Positions 1 through 9,196 of a stretch of DNA of 64,000 bases are shown here, piece after piece. The notes under the pieces are model-generated. The model was not told where the DNA came from and searched no databases. It saw only the letters and a list, made by a program, of their open reading frames with translations. The DNA comes from Alphaproteobacteria bacterium HGW-Alphaproteobacteria-4 (GTDB lineage: Bacteria; Pseudomonadota; Alphaproteobacteria; Rhodobacterales; Rhodobacteraceae). The stretch spans positions 1-64,000 of the forward strand of contig PHEE01000015.1 in the NCBI GenBank assembly GCA_002842855.1, read 5' to 3'. Every line of letters starts with the position of its first letter. Positions within the stretch are counted from its first letter, which is position 1. A program made the position numbers and the translations under genes.

Positions 1-1
1 C

Positions 2-241
2 TGGCTTTGGGTGGCAAAGATCGGGACCGATTGCCTTTCAGCGCGCGGAGTTACCTGCCGGGTCTGCGAAGATACCTGCCCGACCGGCGCCCTGCGGTTT
101 CGCCCGGCGCCAGGGGGCCGGGCACTGGCCGCGCGCGATATCGACGCCTGCACCGGCTGTGGCGGCTGCGTCGCGGCCTGCCCGCAAGCCAGTATCACCT
201 TGCACCAGATCTCTCCAAAGCCCGCGGAGGCAACATGCTGA
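2..241 (+). CDS. napF: Ferredoxin-type protein NapF, C-terminal part
   Basis: The frame is open from the first base of the window, so the N-terminus lies upstream. NapF is a cytoplasmic iron-sulfur protein thought to help load the iron-sulfur cluster of NapA before Tat export. The visible 79 residues keep two ferredoxin-type clusters of cysteines: CRVCEDTCP and the full CTGCGGCVAACP. A first cluster is expected upstream of the window. The gene overlaps napD by 7 bases (235-241), and the order napF-D-A-G-H-B-C supports the name. An ATG-less internal GTG at 11 is not the real start. Confidence 0.88.
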   Translation, partial: WLWVAKIGTDCLSARGVTCRVCEDTCPTGALRFRPAPGGRALAARDIDACTGCGGCVAACPQASITLHQISPKPAEATC

Positions 242-513
242 ACATCTGTGGCTGTCTCGTCTCGACCTTGCCCGACCAGGCACCGGCGGTGAGCCGGGCG
301 ATTGCCGCTACCGAGGGGTGCGAGGTTCATGCCGTTGAGGGGGGGCGCATCGTGGTGACCGTCGAGGATACCGCCGATGCGCGCGCATCCGAACTGATCA
401 TGGCCATGCACCAGATCCCCGGCGTTCTGAACGTTGCGCTTTCCTATCACCATTTCGAGGACCTCGAACCTGCCGTTGCGCAGCCCGGGACCCTCGCACA
501 ACCCACAGCCTGA
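235..513 (+). CDS. napD: NapA signal-binding chaperone NapD
   Basis: Small 92-residue protein beginning [13 protein letters not shown], the usual NapD opening. NapD binds the twin-arginine signal peptide of NapA in the cytoplasm and delays export until the molybdenum cofactor is inserted. The compact ferredoxin-like fold is implied by the conserved centre ([13 protein letters not shown]). The ATG at 235 sits inside the end of napF, which suggests translational coupling, and the gene is followed 16 bases later by napA. Length and position match the family. Confidence 0.92.
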   Translation: MLNICGCLVSTLPDQAPAVSRAIAATEGCEVHAVEGGRIVVTVEDTADARASELIMAMHQIPGVLNVALSYHHFEDLEPAVAQPGTLAQPTA

Positions 514-529
514 ACGGGAGTTATCAGCC

Positions 530-3019
530 ATGACCCTTTCCACCTCGCGCCGCACATTCCTCAAAGCTTCAGCCGCCGCCGCCACCGCATCGGCGGCCGG
601 AATACCGCTGCCAAACGCGGCCGCTGCGCAAGGGCTTGCCGATGATATCCGCTGGGACAAGGCCGCCTGTCGGTTCTGCGGCACCGGGTGTTCGGTGCTG
701 GTGGGGGTAAAGAATGGCCGCGTGGTGGCAACTCAGGGCGACCCCGAGGCGCCGGTGAACCGGGGCCTGAACTGCATCAAGGGATATTTCCTCTCGAAGA
801 TCATGTATGGCAAGGACCGCCTGACCACGCCCCTCTTGCGCAAGACCAACGGAGTTTATGACAAGGAAGGCACCTTTACCCCGGTCAGCTGGAACGAAGC
901 CTTCGACGTGATGGCCGAAAAGTGGAAGGCCGCGCTGAAGGCCAAAGGCCCGACCTCGGTCGGCATGTTCGGCTCGGGTCAGTGGACAATCTGGGAAGGC
1001 TACGCCGCCGCCAAGATGATGAAGGCGGGGCTGCGCTCCAACAACATCGACCCCAATGCGCGCCACTGCGTGGCTTCGGCGGTGGCGGGCTTCATGCGCA
1101 CCTTCGGCATCGACGAGCCGATGGGCTGCTATGACGATTTCGAAAAAGCGGATGTATTCGTGCTCTGGGGCTCGAACATGGCCGAGATGCACCCGATCCT
1201 GTGGTCGCGACTGACGGATACCCGCCTGACCAAGCCCGGCTGCGAGGTGCATGTGCTCTCGACCTTCGAGCACCGCAGTTTCGAACTGGCCGACAACGGC
1301 ATGGTCTTTACGCCGCAGACCGATCTCGCAATCCTGAACTACATTGCAAATCATATTATCCAGAACGACGCGGTAAACTGGGACTTCGTCAACAACCACG
1401 TCAAATTCACCAAGACCGCCACCGATATCGGCTACGGCCTGCGCCCCGAACATGTGCTCGAAACCAGCGCCGCGAACCCCGGCGGCGGCAAGATGGATCC
1501 GATCAGCTTCGAAGAATACAAGGCCTATGTTGCGGAATACACGCTTGAAAAGACGGCCGAGTTGTCTGGCGTGCCCGCCGCCAAGCTGGAACGGCTGGCG
1601 CGTGTCTACGCCGACCCGACCAAAAAGGTGATGTCGCTCTGGACCATGGGCTTCAACCAGCACACGCGCGGCACCTGGGTCAATTCGCTTTGCTACAACG
1701 TGCATCTGCTGACCGGCAAGATCTCCGAGCCCGGCAACAGCCCGTTCTCGCTGACCGGCCAGCCCTCGGCCTGCGGCACGGCGTGCGAGGTTGGCACATT
1801 CGCCCACCGTCTGCCCGCCGACATGGTGGTCAACAACCCCGAACACCGCGAAATCTGCGAAACCGCCTGGGGCCTTCCGGCCGGCACGATCCCTGACAAG
1901 CCGGGGTATCACGCGGTCTTGCAGCACCGGATGCTGAAGGACGGCAAGCTGAACGCCTATTGGGTGCAATGCACCAACAACATGCAGGCCGCGCCCAACA
2001 TGAACGAAGAGGGCTATCCCGGCTATCGGAACCCGGAAAACTTCATTACCGTCTCTGACCCTTATCCGACGATCACGGCGATGGCCGCCGACCTGATCCT
2101 GCCGACCGCGATGTGGGTGGAAAAGGAAGGCGCCTATGGCAACGCCGAACGGCGCACCCAACTCTGGCGGGAACAGGTGTCGGCGCCGGGGCAATAAAAA
2201 TCGGATGTCTGGCAGGTGATGGAGTTTTCCAAGCGTTTCACCACCGACGAGGTCTGGCCCGAAGACCTGTTGGCATTGAAACCCGAACTGCGCGGCAAGA
2301 CCCTGTTCGAGGTGCTGTTCGCCAATGGAGTGGTCAACAAATACCCGGTCTCGGAGATCGCGGCGGGCTTTGGCAACCATGAAAGCGCGGATTTCGGCTT
2401 CTATGTTCAAAAGGGCCTGTTCGAGGAATACGCAGCGTTTGGGCGCGGCCATGCGCATGACCTTGCCGCTTTCGACACCTATCATCAGGCGCGCGGGCTG
2501 CGCTGGCCGGTGGTGGATGGCAAGGAAACGCTCTACCGCTTCCGCGAGGGCTACGACCCCTATGTCAAGGCCGGCGAGGGCGTGAAGTTCTACGGCAACG
2601 CCGACGGCAAGGCCGCGATCATCTTCGCCCCGTATGAGCCGCCGGCTGAAAGCCCGGATGCCGAGTTCGACCTGTGGCTGGTGACCGGGCGGGTGCTCGA
2701 ACACTGGCATTCGGGTTCGATGACGCGCCGGGTGCCCGAGTTGCACCGCGCCTTCCCTTCGGCGGTGGTGTTCATGCACCCCGACGACGCCACCGACCGC
2801 GGCCTGCGGCGCGGCCAGGAGATTTCGATCTCGACCCGCCGCGGTGTGGTGCAAAGCCGCGTCGAGACCCGCGGGCGCAACAAGATGCCGCGCGGCGTGG
2901 TGTTCATGCCGTGGTTCGACGAAAGCCAGCTGACGAACGCAATGACGCTGGATGCAACCTGCCCGATCTCGAAAGAGACCGATTTCAAGAAATGCGCCTG
3001 CAAGGTCGAGCGGGCCTGA
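530..3019 (+). pseudogene. napA: Periplasmic nitrate reductase NapA, interrupted by an in-frame stop
   Basis: Catalytic subunit of periplasmic nitrate reductase (nitrate to nitrite, Mo-bisMGD and one 4Fe-4S). The frame from ATG 530 (GGGAG upstream) to TGA 3019 is 830 codons, the normal NapA size, but codon 556 is TAA at 2195-2197 where relatives have an ordinary residue between APGE and KSDxW. Reading continues in the same frame with strong NapA similarity ([14 protein letters not shown] onward). Visible features: Tat signal SRRTFLKA, cluster cysteines 47, 50, 54 and 82, and the Mo ligand Cys180 in [13 protein letters not shown] protein ending at the stop has 555 residues and loses the C-terminal cofactor-binding domain. 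It could be a genuine nonsense mutation or a sequencing error; one base change (TAA from TCA or GCA-like codons) would explain it. Confidence 0.88.
2195..2197 (+). other. Premature TAA codon inside napA
   Basis: The codons around this site read Gln-stop-Lys-Ser-Asp-Val-Trp, where NapA proteins have an uninterrupted Gly-Glu-x-Lys-Ser-Asp-x-Trp. The frame is unchanged on both sides, so this is a substitution and not a frameshift. The stop is UAA, which rules out selenocysteine (UGA) recoding. No hairpin typical of programmed readthrough is obvious directly downstream. A restart at the ATG at 2216 would give only a C-terminal fragment without signal peptide. Confidence 0.9.
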
Positions 3020-3041
3020 GCCGCGCGTAACGGAGAACGTC

Positions 3042-3857
3042 ATGTCCGCCGCCACCCGCATTCCCAACGCCATTGACCGGCGCCGCTTCTTGCAAGATGC
3101 GGCGCGGGCGGTGGCGGGCTGCGCGGTGGCGGGCATGTTTCTGGGGCAGCTCGCGCGGCAGGCGCGGGCGCTGCCTGCCGAGGCGCTGCGCCCACCGGGG
3201 GCGCTGCCCGAGCCCGAGTTTCTGGCCGCGTGCCTGCGCTGCGGGCTTTGTGTCCGCGACTGCCCCTATGGCACGCTGTCGCTGGCGCGTGCCGGGGTTG
3301 ACGGCGCCGCTGTCGGCACACCGTTCTTTACCGCGCGCGATGTGCCATGCGAGATGTGCGACGATATTCCCTGCGTGCTGGCCTGCCCGTCGGGGGCGCT
3401 TGACCCCGGTCTGACCGCTATCGACGATGCCCGCATGGGCGTGGCGGTGCTGGTAGATCAGCAGCATTGCCTGAACGCGCTGGGGCTGCGCTGCGATGTC
3501 TGTTACCGGGTCTGCCCGGCGATCGACGCGGCGATCACGCTGGAGCAATCGCACAACGCGCGCACCGGGCACCACGCGGTTTTCATGCCCACGGTGCACG
3601 CCGAGGCCTGCACCGGCTGTGGCAAATGCGAAAAATCCTGCGTCCTGCCCGAGGCGGCAATCAAGGTGCTGCCAACGCGGCTGGCAAGGGTGGCCGCCGC
3701 CGATCACTACCGGCTCGGCTGGGAGGAACAGGAACGCGCCGGGGCGCCGCTGGTCGAGGGCATCATCGACCTGCCCGACCGGGTGCCGGATCTGGCGCCG
3801 ACGGCGGGGGCCGGCGGGTTCGCGCCACTTTTTCAATTGCCGGAGGCCGGGCAATGA
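3042..3857 (+). CDS. napG: Ferredoxin-type quinol dehydrogenase component NapG
   Basis: A 271-residue periplasmic iron-sulfur protein that, with NapH, forms a quinol-oxidising route to the nitrate reductase. The start at ATG 3042 follows CGGAGAACGTC and gives a Tat signal ([22 protein letters not shown]). Four cysteine clusters follow: [35 protein letters not shown] and [11 protein letters not shown], as expected for four 4Fe-4S centres. It begins 22 bases after napA and overlaps napH by four bases (ATGA). The gene itself looks intact despite the broken napA upstream. Confidence 0.93.
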   Translation: MSAATRIPNAIDRRRFLQDAARAVAGCAVAGMFLGQLARQARALPAEALRPPGALPEPEFLAACLRCGLCVRDCPYGTLSLARAGVDGAAVGTPFFTARDVPCEMCDDIPCVLACPSGALDPGLTAIDDARMGVAVLVDQQHCLNALGLRCDVCYRVCPAIDAAITLEQSHNARTGHHAVFMPTVHAEACTGCGKCEKSCVLPEAAIKVLPTRLARVAAADHYRLGWEEQERAGAPLVEGIIDLPDRVPDLAPTAGAGGFAPLFQLPEAGQ

Positions 3858-4777
3858 GCGCCGCCACCAAACCTCGTGTGAATGCGGCTTCCACCGCTGC
3901 CCGAGGCTGGGTGGTCGCGCACAGATATCTGATTCTGAGGCGTCTTTCGCAAACCGTCTTTCTGGGTCTTTTCCTGATCGGGCCGTGGTTCGGGATCTGG
4001 TGGGTCAAGGGCAATCTTGCGGGCTCGATGACCCTCGAGGTCTTGCCGCTGACCGACCCGCTGGTGCTGATCCAGTCGCTGCTGGCGGGGCATTGGCCCG
4101 CGCTGACGGCGCTGATCGGGGCGCTGATCGTCGGGCTTGGCTATGCGCTGATCGGTGGCAGGGTTTATTGTGCCTGGGTTTGCCCGATCAATCCGGTCAC
4201 CGACGCGGCACACTGGCTGCACCAGCGGCTGGGTCTGGCCAAGGGCTGGCAACCCAAGCGCGGCACCCGGCTTTGGGTGCTGGGCATGGTGCTTGGGGTC
4301 AGTGCCGCCACCGGCACCATCGCCTGGGAACTGGTCAACCCGATCTCGATGCTGCACCGCGGGCTGATTTTCGGTATCGGCTTTGCCTGGGCCTGGGTGC
4401 TTGCGGTGTTTGCCTTCGACGTGCTGGTTTCAAGGCGCGGCTGGTGCGGACACCTGTGCCCGGTGGGGGCCTTTTGCGGCCTGCTGGGCAGCGCCAGCCT
4501 GCTCCGGGTTTCGGCCGCGGGCCGGGCCGCCTGCGATGATTGCATGGAGTGTTTTGCCGTCTGCCCCGAGCCGCATGTCATTGGCCCGGCGCTGCGCGGT
4601 TCCGGTTCGGCCCCGGCACTTATCCTGTCACCAGACTGTACCAATTGCGGACGGTGCATCGACGTATGCGCGCCCGACGTGTTTCGCTTTACCCATCGTT
4701 TCAACCGCCGGACCGGAGAAACCTCCGCGCCCCAATCCCCCGCACACACCCGATCCGGTGCCAGTCGCGCCGCCTGA
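3854..4777 (+). CDS. napH: Membrane ferredoxin-type quinol dehydrogenase NapH
   Basis: A 307-residue inner-membrane protein with about four hydrophobic segments (roughly residues 30-50, 80-100, 135-155, 165-190), partner of NapG in electron flow from quinol. CxxxCP motifs ([10 protein letters not shown] and [12 protein letters not shown]) lie at the membrane side, and the C-terminal cytoplasmic domain has two 4Fe-4S motifs: [12 protein letters not shown] and [11 protein letters not shown]. The ATG overlaps the napG stop as ATGA. The last 30 or so residues are Arg/Pro/Ser-rich and unlikely to be conserved. Confidence 0.92.
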   Translation: MSAATKPRVNAASTAARGWVVAHRYLILRRLSQTVFLGLFLIGPWFGIWWVKGNLAGSMTLEVLPLTDPLVLIQSLLAGHWPALTALIGALIVGLGYALIGGRVYCAWVCPINPVTDAAHWLHQRLGLAKGWQPKRGTRLWVLGMVLGVSAATGTIAWELVNPISMLHRGLIFGIGFAWAWVLAVFAFDVLVSRRGWCGHLCPVGAFCGLLGSASLLRVSAAGRAACDDCMECFAVCPEPHVIGPALRGSGSAPALILSPDCTNCGRCIDVCAPDVFRFTHRFNRRTGETSAPQSPAHTRSGASRAA

Positions 4778-4796
4778 GCAAGCAACGGAGACCACG

Positions 4797-5243
4797 ATGA
4801 AACACTATGCAACCCACAGCGCCATCTTCGCCGCGATCGTGCTGGCGTTTGCCGGAATTGCACTGGCGCAAACCGCGGGCCCTGGCACGGTCCAGTCGCT
4901 GCGCGGTGCTCCGATCGAACAGCCAGTGGCGATTGACGACATCTACCTGCTTGATGCGCAACGCTTTTCACGCAATTACCGCCAGCAACCGCCGCTAATC
5001 TCGCACAGCACCGACCAATATCAGATCGACCTGAACGCCAACCAGTGCCTGGGTTGCCACGATTGGCGCAACGCCGCCGAACGCAAGGCACCCACCCTGT
5101 CGATGACCCATTACCAGGACCGCGACGGCAACCAGCTCGACCGCGTGGCAGGCACCCGCTGGTTCTGCAACCAGTGCCATGTGGCGCAGATGAATGCCCC
5201 GGCGCTGGTCGCGAACCTCTTTTCGGCGCCGAACGGCAATTGA
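4797..5243 (+). CDS. napB: Diheme cytochrome c subunit NapB
   Basis: A 148-residue periplasmic diheme cytochrome that passes electrons to NapA. It begins with a Sec signal peptide (about residues 1-22, ending AGIALAQ) and has two CxxCH heme sites, CLGCH and CNQCH, at the usual spacing of about 40 residues. The start at 4797 follows CAACGGAGACCACG. It lies between napH and napC in the operon. Nothing about it suggests decay. Confidence 0.94.
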   Translation: MKHYATHSAIFAAIVLAFAGIALAQTAGPGTVQSLRGAPIEQPVAIDDIYLLDAQRFSRNYRQQPPLISHSTDQYQIDLNANQCLGCHDWRNAAERKAPTLSMTHYQDRDGNQLDRVAGTRWFCNQCHVAQMNAPALVANLFSAPNGN

Positions 5244-5276
5244 GCGCGGCGGCAGCTTCAGACAAGGAAACACGTC

Positions 5277-6005
5277 ATGGCAGACAAAATTGACCAAGCT
5301 GCGCGGCCGGGCCTGATCCGCCGCTTCTGGAAAACCATCGTTTCGCCCAGCGCAGTGCTGTCGCTTGGCGTGTTGACGATCGGCGGATTTGTCGTGGGTG
5401 TCTTTTTCTGGGGGGGCTTCCACTGGGCACTGGAGGCGACCAATACCGAAAAGTTCTGCATCTCGTGCCACGAGATGCGCGACAACGTTTTTGCCGAATA
5501 TGAAGGCAGCGTGCACCAAAGCAACGGCTCTGGCGTGTGCGCCACTTGCCCCGATTGTCACGTTCCCAAGGCCTGGGGGCCCAAGTTGGTCCGCAAGATG
5601 CAGGCGTCGATGGAACTATATTACCATTTCATCGGCCGCTCGATCGATACGCCCGAAAAGTTCGCGGCCCGGCGGCTTGATCTGGCCAGCAACGTCTGGC
5701 GCACGATGAAAAGCACCGACAGCCGCGAATGCCGCAACTGTCACAACTTCGACTTCATGGATTTCACGATCCAGCAAACCCGCGCCTCGGTCGAGCATCA
5801 GGCCGGACTTGACACCGGCAAGACCTGTATCGACTGCCATCAGGGTATCGCCCACGACCTGCCGGCGGGCTATCTGGAGCGCTACCGCGAAGTCTCGGGC
5901 GCGCTGGCCGCCGCCGCCCCGCACGGCGCCGCGCCGCAGACCGCGTCGGTGCTTGCTTCGCTGGGCGAGATCTATGCCTTTCTGGCGCGCGCCGAAGCCA
6001 ACTGA
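5277..6005 (+). CDS. napC: Tetraheme quinol dehydrogenase NapC
   Basis: A 242-residue member of the NapC/NirT family. A single membrane anchor (about residues 24-48) is followed by a periplasmic domain with four CxxCH sites: CISCH, CPDCH, CRNCH and CIDCH. It oxidises membrane quinol and hands electrons to NapB. Relatives such as CymA serve several periplasmic reductases, so this protein could also feed the split flavocytochrome system at 58.2-60.1 kb; that link is inference. The start follows AAGGAAACACGTC. Confidence 0.94.
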   Translation: MADKIDQAARPGLIRRFWKTIVSPSAVLSLGVLTIGGFVVGVFFWGGFHWALEATNTEKFCISCHEMRDNVFAEYEGSVHQSNGSGVCATCPDCHVPKAWGPKLVRKMQASMELYYHFIGRSIDTPEKFAARRLDLASNVWRTMKSTDSRECRNCHNFDFMDFTIQQTRASVEHQAGLDTGKTCIDCHQGIAHDLPAGYLERYREVSGALAAAAPHGAAPQTASVLASLGEIYAFLARAEAN

Positions 6006-6062
6006 TACGGCGCGGGCACAGCTTGCGGGCAGGTGCATCGCTTTTGGAAAGGCCAGCAAAGC

Positions 6063-6686
6063 ATGGACATCGCCACGGTTTCGTCGCCAGATCGGGGTGC
6101 CGCCCACCGCGCCCTTGCCGCCTTCGCGGCCCGGCTGATCGACCAGCGGCTGCGCGTGGTGGGCGCGCTTCAGATCAGCACGGCAACGGCGGACGCGCGC
6201 CATTGCGACATGGACATGTCGGTGCTGCCCGACGGCCCGGTGATCCGCATCAACCAGAATCTTGGTCCCGGTTCGCGCGGCTGCCGCCTTGATGTCGGCG
6301 CGCTCGAAACCGCCGTGGCCGCCACCGAAGCCGCACTTGCCGGTGGCGCCGATCTGCTGATCGTCAACAAGTTCGGCAAACTCGAAGCCGAGGGGCGCGG
6401 GTTTCGGGCGCTTATCGCCGAAGCGCTTTGCCGGAATGTGCCGGTGCTTGTGGTCGTCAACGGATTGAACCGCTACGCATTCGAGGCTTTCGTCGATGGC
6501 GGGTCAATCGACCTTCCGGCCGATCCGCATGCACTGGACCGCTGGTTTGCAGCGCTTCGGCGCGCCCAGCGGGTATCAGCAGCGCAGGATCTGCCGCCAG
6601 CAAGCGCCAAGCGCTTTGGTGGCGGCCGCGGCAAAGCAAAACCCGGCACCGCTGGTGCGGTGCCGGGCCATTTCAGGGTCGTCTGA
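6063..6686 (+). CDS. DUF2478 family protein, possibly a molybdenum-related accessory
   Basis: A 207-residue cytoplasmic protein without signal or membrane segments. The pattern (LNQNLG-like INQNLGPGSRGCRLD, ADLLIVNKFGKLEAEGRGF, VLVVVNGLNRYAF) matches the DUF2478 family, whose members resemble P-loop-derived nucleotide-binding proteins and are often found beside molybdoenzyme or molybdate-transport genes. No biochemical role is known to me. ATG 6063 with GGAAAGG ten bases upstream is preferred over a GTG at 6033. It lies 57 bases after napC and probably belongs to the nap transcript. Its last 15 codons are occupied by a terminator hairpin. Confidence 0.72.
   Translation: MDIATVSSPDRGAAHRALAAFAARLIDQRLRVVGALQISTATADARHCDMDMSVLPDGPVIRINQNLGPGSRGCRLDVGALETAVAATEAALAGGADLLIVNKFGKLEAEGRGFRALIAEALCRNVPVLVVVNGLNRYAFEAFVDGGSIDLPADPHALDRWFAALRRAQRVSAAQDLPPASAKRFGGGRGKAKPGTAGAVPGHFRVV
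6630..6668 (-). terminator. Rho-independent terminator of the outer-membrane protein gene
   Basis: A perfect 11-bp stem (CCCGGCACCGC with GCGGTGCCGGG, loop TGGT, 6642-6667) is followed on the minus strand by TTTTGCTTTG. It lies 29 bases past the stop of the barrel gene at 6697 and inside the 3' coding end of the convergent DUF2478 gene. On the plus strand no T-run follows, so it may only slow the nap transcript. Confidence 0.8.
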
Positions 6687-6696
6687 TCCGGTCAGA

Positions 6697-7317
6697 TCAG
6701 AACTGGAAGCCGACGCGCAGCGCGACGGTATCGAGGTTCAGCGCAACGTCATCCGGCGCAAGATATTCGCCCTTGAGCGCGGCGCGCTGATATTCCAGCC
6801 CGGCGAAAATCCGGTCGGTCAACATGAATTCCGCGCCGAGGCCATAGGTCATGCCGCGGGCATCATAGTCGGTCGGGCCATTGCTGATGGTGCCGCCCAT
6901 GTAACCCAGCGTGCCGTAAACCATCACACGGTCCATGGCATAGCCCAGACGGCCCTTGATTTCGAGGAAATTGCTGAATTCCAAGAATGTATAGGTGGGC
7001 TCGGAAACGCCAAGATGGGTCAGGCCGACTTCGGCGCCATACACCAGATTGCCGCGTTGCATGTTGTAGCCGGCAAAGCCGCCAAGCGTAGTGCCGGAAT
7101 CGAGCGTGCCGACAAAGGTGCCGTTGTTATAGTCCCAGTCGCCCGAAGTCTGGCCGGCCTTCAGCCCGACATAGGCGCCCGACCAGTCATGCGCGCGCAC
7201 AGCGACCGGCGCATAGACCGGTGCTTCGGTCACCGGGGCAACGTAGCCGCCCGCGAATGCCGTGGTCGTCATCGCCGCAAGCATGACCGCCGCGGTGGAG
7301 ATCGTGAATTTCGTCAT
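6697..7317 (-). CDS. Outer-membrane beta-barrel protein (OmpA/Omp25-like porin family)
   Basis: A 206-residue protein with a clear Sec signal (MTKFTISTAAVMLAAMTTTAFA, cut before GG). The mature part has alternating aromatic strands, the WSGAYVGLKAGQ opening typical of 8-strand barrels of Rhizobiales and Rhodobacterales, and ends in Phe (ALRVGFQF), the outer-membrane insertion signal. Function is probably structural or adhesive; no ligand can be assigned. The start follows GAATGAGGCGAACAC. It has its own terminator and upstream region, so it is likely monocistronic. Confidence 0.85.
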   Translation of the reverse strand: MTKFTISTAAVMLAAMTTTAFAGGYVAPVTEAPVYAPVAVRAHDWSGAYVGLKAGQTSGDWDYNNGTFVGTLDSGTTLGGFAGYNMQRGNLVYGAEVGLTHLGVSEPTYTFLEFSNFLEIKGRLGYAMDRVMVYGTLGYMGGTISNGPTDYDARGMTYGLGAEFMLTDRIFAGLEYQRAALKGEYLAPDDVALNLDTVALRVGFQF

Positions 7318-7626
7318 GTGTTCGCCTCATTCTTATCGTTGTGAAAGACTGGGTAGATCTGGTGAACGTGCGACCGCTCTGCAACCGCAGGGCCTCGGTT
7401 GGTGCACGACTGAAACATATATACCACGTTCAGGGCCCACCTGCCACAGGTCTCCTCCGGCAACGCGCCTGCTGCGCGCGAGAAACTCGGCGGAAACCCG
7501 CGCCTTCTGTTTCAGCCCGGCACCTGGCGCCGCGCTTGGCCGGCAGGTTCCCCCGTTTCGCGCCGTTCCCGGTTGCATCCGGTCGCCTGATCCGCTTGGG
7601 TGCGCCAAACAGCCACCGGAGTTCCC
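7318..7626. other. Divergent intergenic region between barrel gene and amidohydrolase
   Basis: About 309 bases without a recognisable gene. On the minus strand there is an AT-rich GGTATATATG at about 7415-7425 that could be a -10 region for the barrel gene, with no convincing -35. Nothing recognisable lies in the half nearer the amidohydrolase apart from its weak ribosome site. Confidence 0.4.
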
Positions 7627-8790
7627 ATGCCCGTTCTCAACCGCATCGCCGCCTATGCCCCCGAAATGGCCGAATGGCGCCAGCATCTGCACGCGCACCC
7701 CGAACTGACCTTTGAATGCCACGAAACGGCGGCTTTCGTCGCGGCGCGACTGCGCGAATTCGGGGTGGACGAGCTGCACGAGGGCATTGCGAAAACCGGC
7801 ATCGTGGCGATCATCAATGGCCGCGCGTCGGGGCCCACCATCGGCCTGCGCGCCGATATGGATGCGCTGCCGCTGACCGAGATCACCGGGCTGCCCTATG
7901 CCTCGCAAAGCCCCGGCAAGATGCACGCCTGCGGCCATGACGGCCACACCACCATGCTGCTCGGGGCGGCGCGCTATCTGGCCGAAACCCGCAATTTCGC
8001 GGGCCGGGTGGCGCTGATCTTTCAACCCGCCGAGGAAAACGGCGGCGGTGCCGGGGTGATGGTGGCCGAGGGCATCATGGAGCGCTTTGAAATTGCGCAG
8101 GTTTACGGCATCCACAACACGCCGGGCCAGCCCGAGGGCAGCTTTCACACCTGCCCCGGCCCGCTGATGGCGGCGGTGGACAGTTTCGAGGTGCATGTGC
8201 AGGGGCGCGGCGGCCACGGCGCCTACCCGCATGAAACCGCCGACCCGGTGGTGGCGGCGGTGGGCATTGTGACCGCGCTGCAAACCATCGTCAGCCGCAA
8301 CCACATGCCGCTTGATGATCTGGTGGTTTCGGTCACGCAGATCCACGCAGGCTCTGCCGACAACATCATTCCCGATACCGCATGGATCAACGGCACCGTG
8401 CGCACCTTCCGGCCCGAAGTGCGCGCCATGGTGCGCAAACGCATTGCCGCGATCGTGGCGGGGCAGGCGGCCGCCTACGATGTGACCGCAGGCCTGGATT
8501 ATCACGAAGGCTACCCCGCCACCGTCAACGACCCGGCAAAAACCACCTTCGCCGCCGAAGTGGCGCGCGAGGTGGCGGGGGCTGCGGCGGTAAACGATGC
8601 CGCCGGCCGCGAGATGGGCGCCGAGGATTTCTCGTATATGCTCGAAGCGCGGCCCGGTGCCTATCTCTTCCTCGGGCAGGGGCCGGGGGCAGGGCTGCAC
8701 AACCCGGCCTACAATTTCAACGATGCAGTTGCGCCTGTGGGGGCCAGTTTCTTTGCCCGGCTGGTCGAGCGGGCGCAGCCCCTGGCCTGA
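7627..8790 (+). CDS. M20 family amidohydrolase (N-acyl-amino acid/hippurate hydrolase-like)
   Basis: A 387-residue cytoplasmic metallopeptidase-family enzyme that cleaves N-acyl amino acids or similar amides. Family motifs are complete: GLRADMDALPL, HACGHDGHTTM with metal-binding Cys and His, FQPAEENGGGA with the catalytic Glu pair, the HN of YGIHN, and the late metal ligand region LHNPAYNFND. Length is typical of the M20D group. The exact substrate (hippurate, N-acetyl amino acid, indole-acetyl conjugates) cannot be read from sequence. The start ATG 7627 is preferred over a GTG-type start 27 bases upstream. It stands alone between unrelated genes. Confidence 0.88.
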   Translation: MPVLNRIAAYAPEMAEWRQHLHAHPELTFECHETAAFVAARLREFGVDELHEGIAKTGIVAIINGRASGPTIGLRADMDALPLTEITGLPYASQSPGKMHACGHDGHTTMLLGAARYLAETRNFAGRVALIFQPAEENGGGAGVMVAEGIMERFEIAQVYGIHNTPGQPEGSFHTCPGPLMAAVDSFEVHVQGRGGHGAYPHETADPVVAAVGIVTALQTIVSRNHMPLDDLVVSVTQIHAGSADNIIPDTAWINGTVRTFRPEVRAMVRKRIAAIVAGQAAAYDVTAGLDYHEGYPATVNDPAKTTFAAEVAREVAGAAAVNDAAGREMGAEDFSYMLEARPGAYLFLGQGPGAGLHNPAYNFNDAVAPVGASFFARLVERAQPLA

Positions 8791-8833
8791 CGCCGGGGCT
8801 TGCATTGCGGCGCGCGGTGGTGTCGGTTGGGGC

Positions 8834-9196
8834 ATGAGCACTGATCCCACCCCAGAGGCCCTGCGCGCCCGCTACCACGACCGCCTGCATGCCGAGCTTG
8901 CAGACCTGCTGCGCGCCTCGTCCGACACCGCCGAAAGCCGCCGCCCGGTCGAGCTTGACCAGCAAAGCGTCGGCCGTCTGTCGCGGATGGATGCGATGCA
9001 GGGGCAGGCGATGGCAGCGGCGGGCGAAAGCCGCCGTCAGGCGCGGATCAGCGGCACCCGCGCCGCACTCGACCGCCTGCAAGGCGCCGAATTTGGCTAT
9101 TGCGCCCAATGCGGCGAGTTCATCGGCTTGCCCCGGCTCGATCTCGACCCGCGCGTGCAGCGCTGCATTGCCTGCGCCGGGGGCGGGCGGCGCTAG
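8834..9196 (+). CDS. DksA/TraR-type zinc-finger protein
   Basis: A 120-residue protein with an N-terminal helical part and a C-terminal C4 zinc finger (CAQCGEFI ... CIACAGG), the DksA/TraR arrangement. DksA proteins insert into the RNA polymerase secondary channel and alter transcription with ppGpp. This one is shorter than classical DksA (about 150 residues) and lacks an obvious paired-acid coiled-coil tip, so it may be one of the short paralogues. Its stop codon shares the bases CTAG with the stop of the convergent glycosyltransferase gene. Confidence 0.78.
   Translation: MSTDPTPEALRARYHDRLHAELADLLRASSDTAESRRPVELDQQSVGRLSRMDAMQGQAMAAAGESRRQARISGTRAALDRLQGAEFGYCAQCGEFIGLPRLDLDPRVQRCIACAGGGRR

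Noticed and set aside
2195-2197. Selenocysteine or other recoding to explain the stop in napA
   Set aside because: The codon is UAA, not UGA, NapA uses Cys180 as the metal ligand, and no recoding element is visible.
569-3136. Very long open frame on the minus strand opposite napA
   Set aside because: It mirrors napA codon structure in GC-rich DNA, gives a Arg/His-rich sequence without any family pattern, and napA is certain on the other strand.
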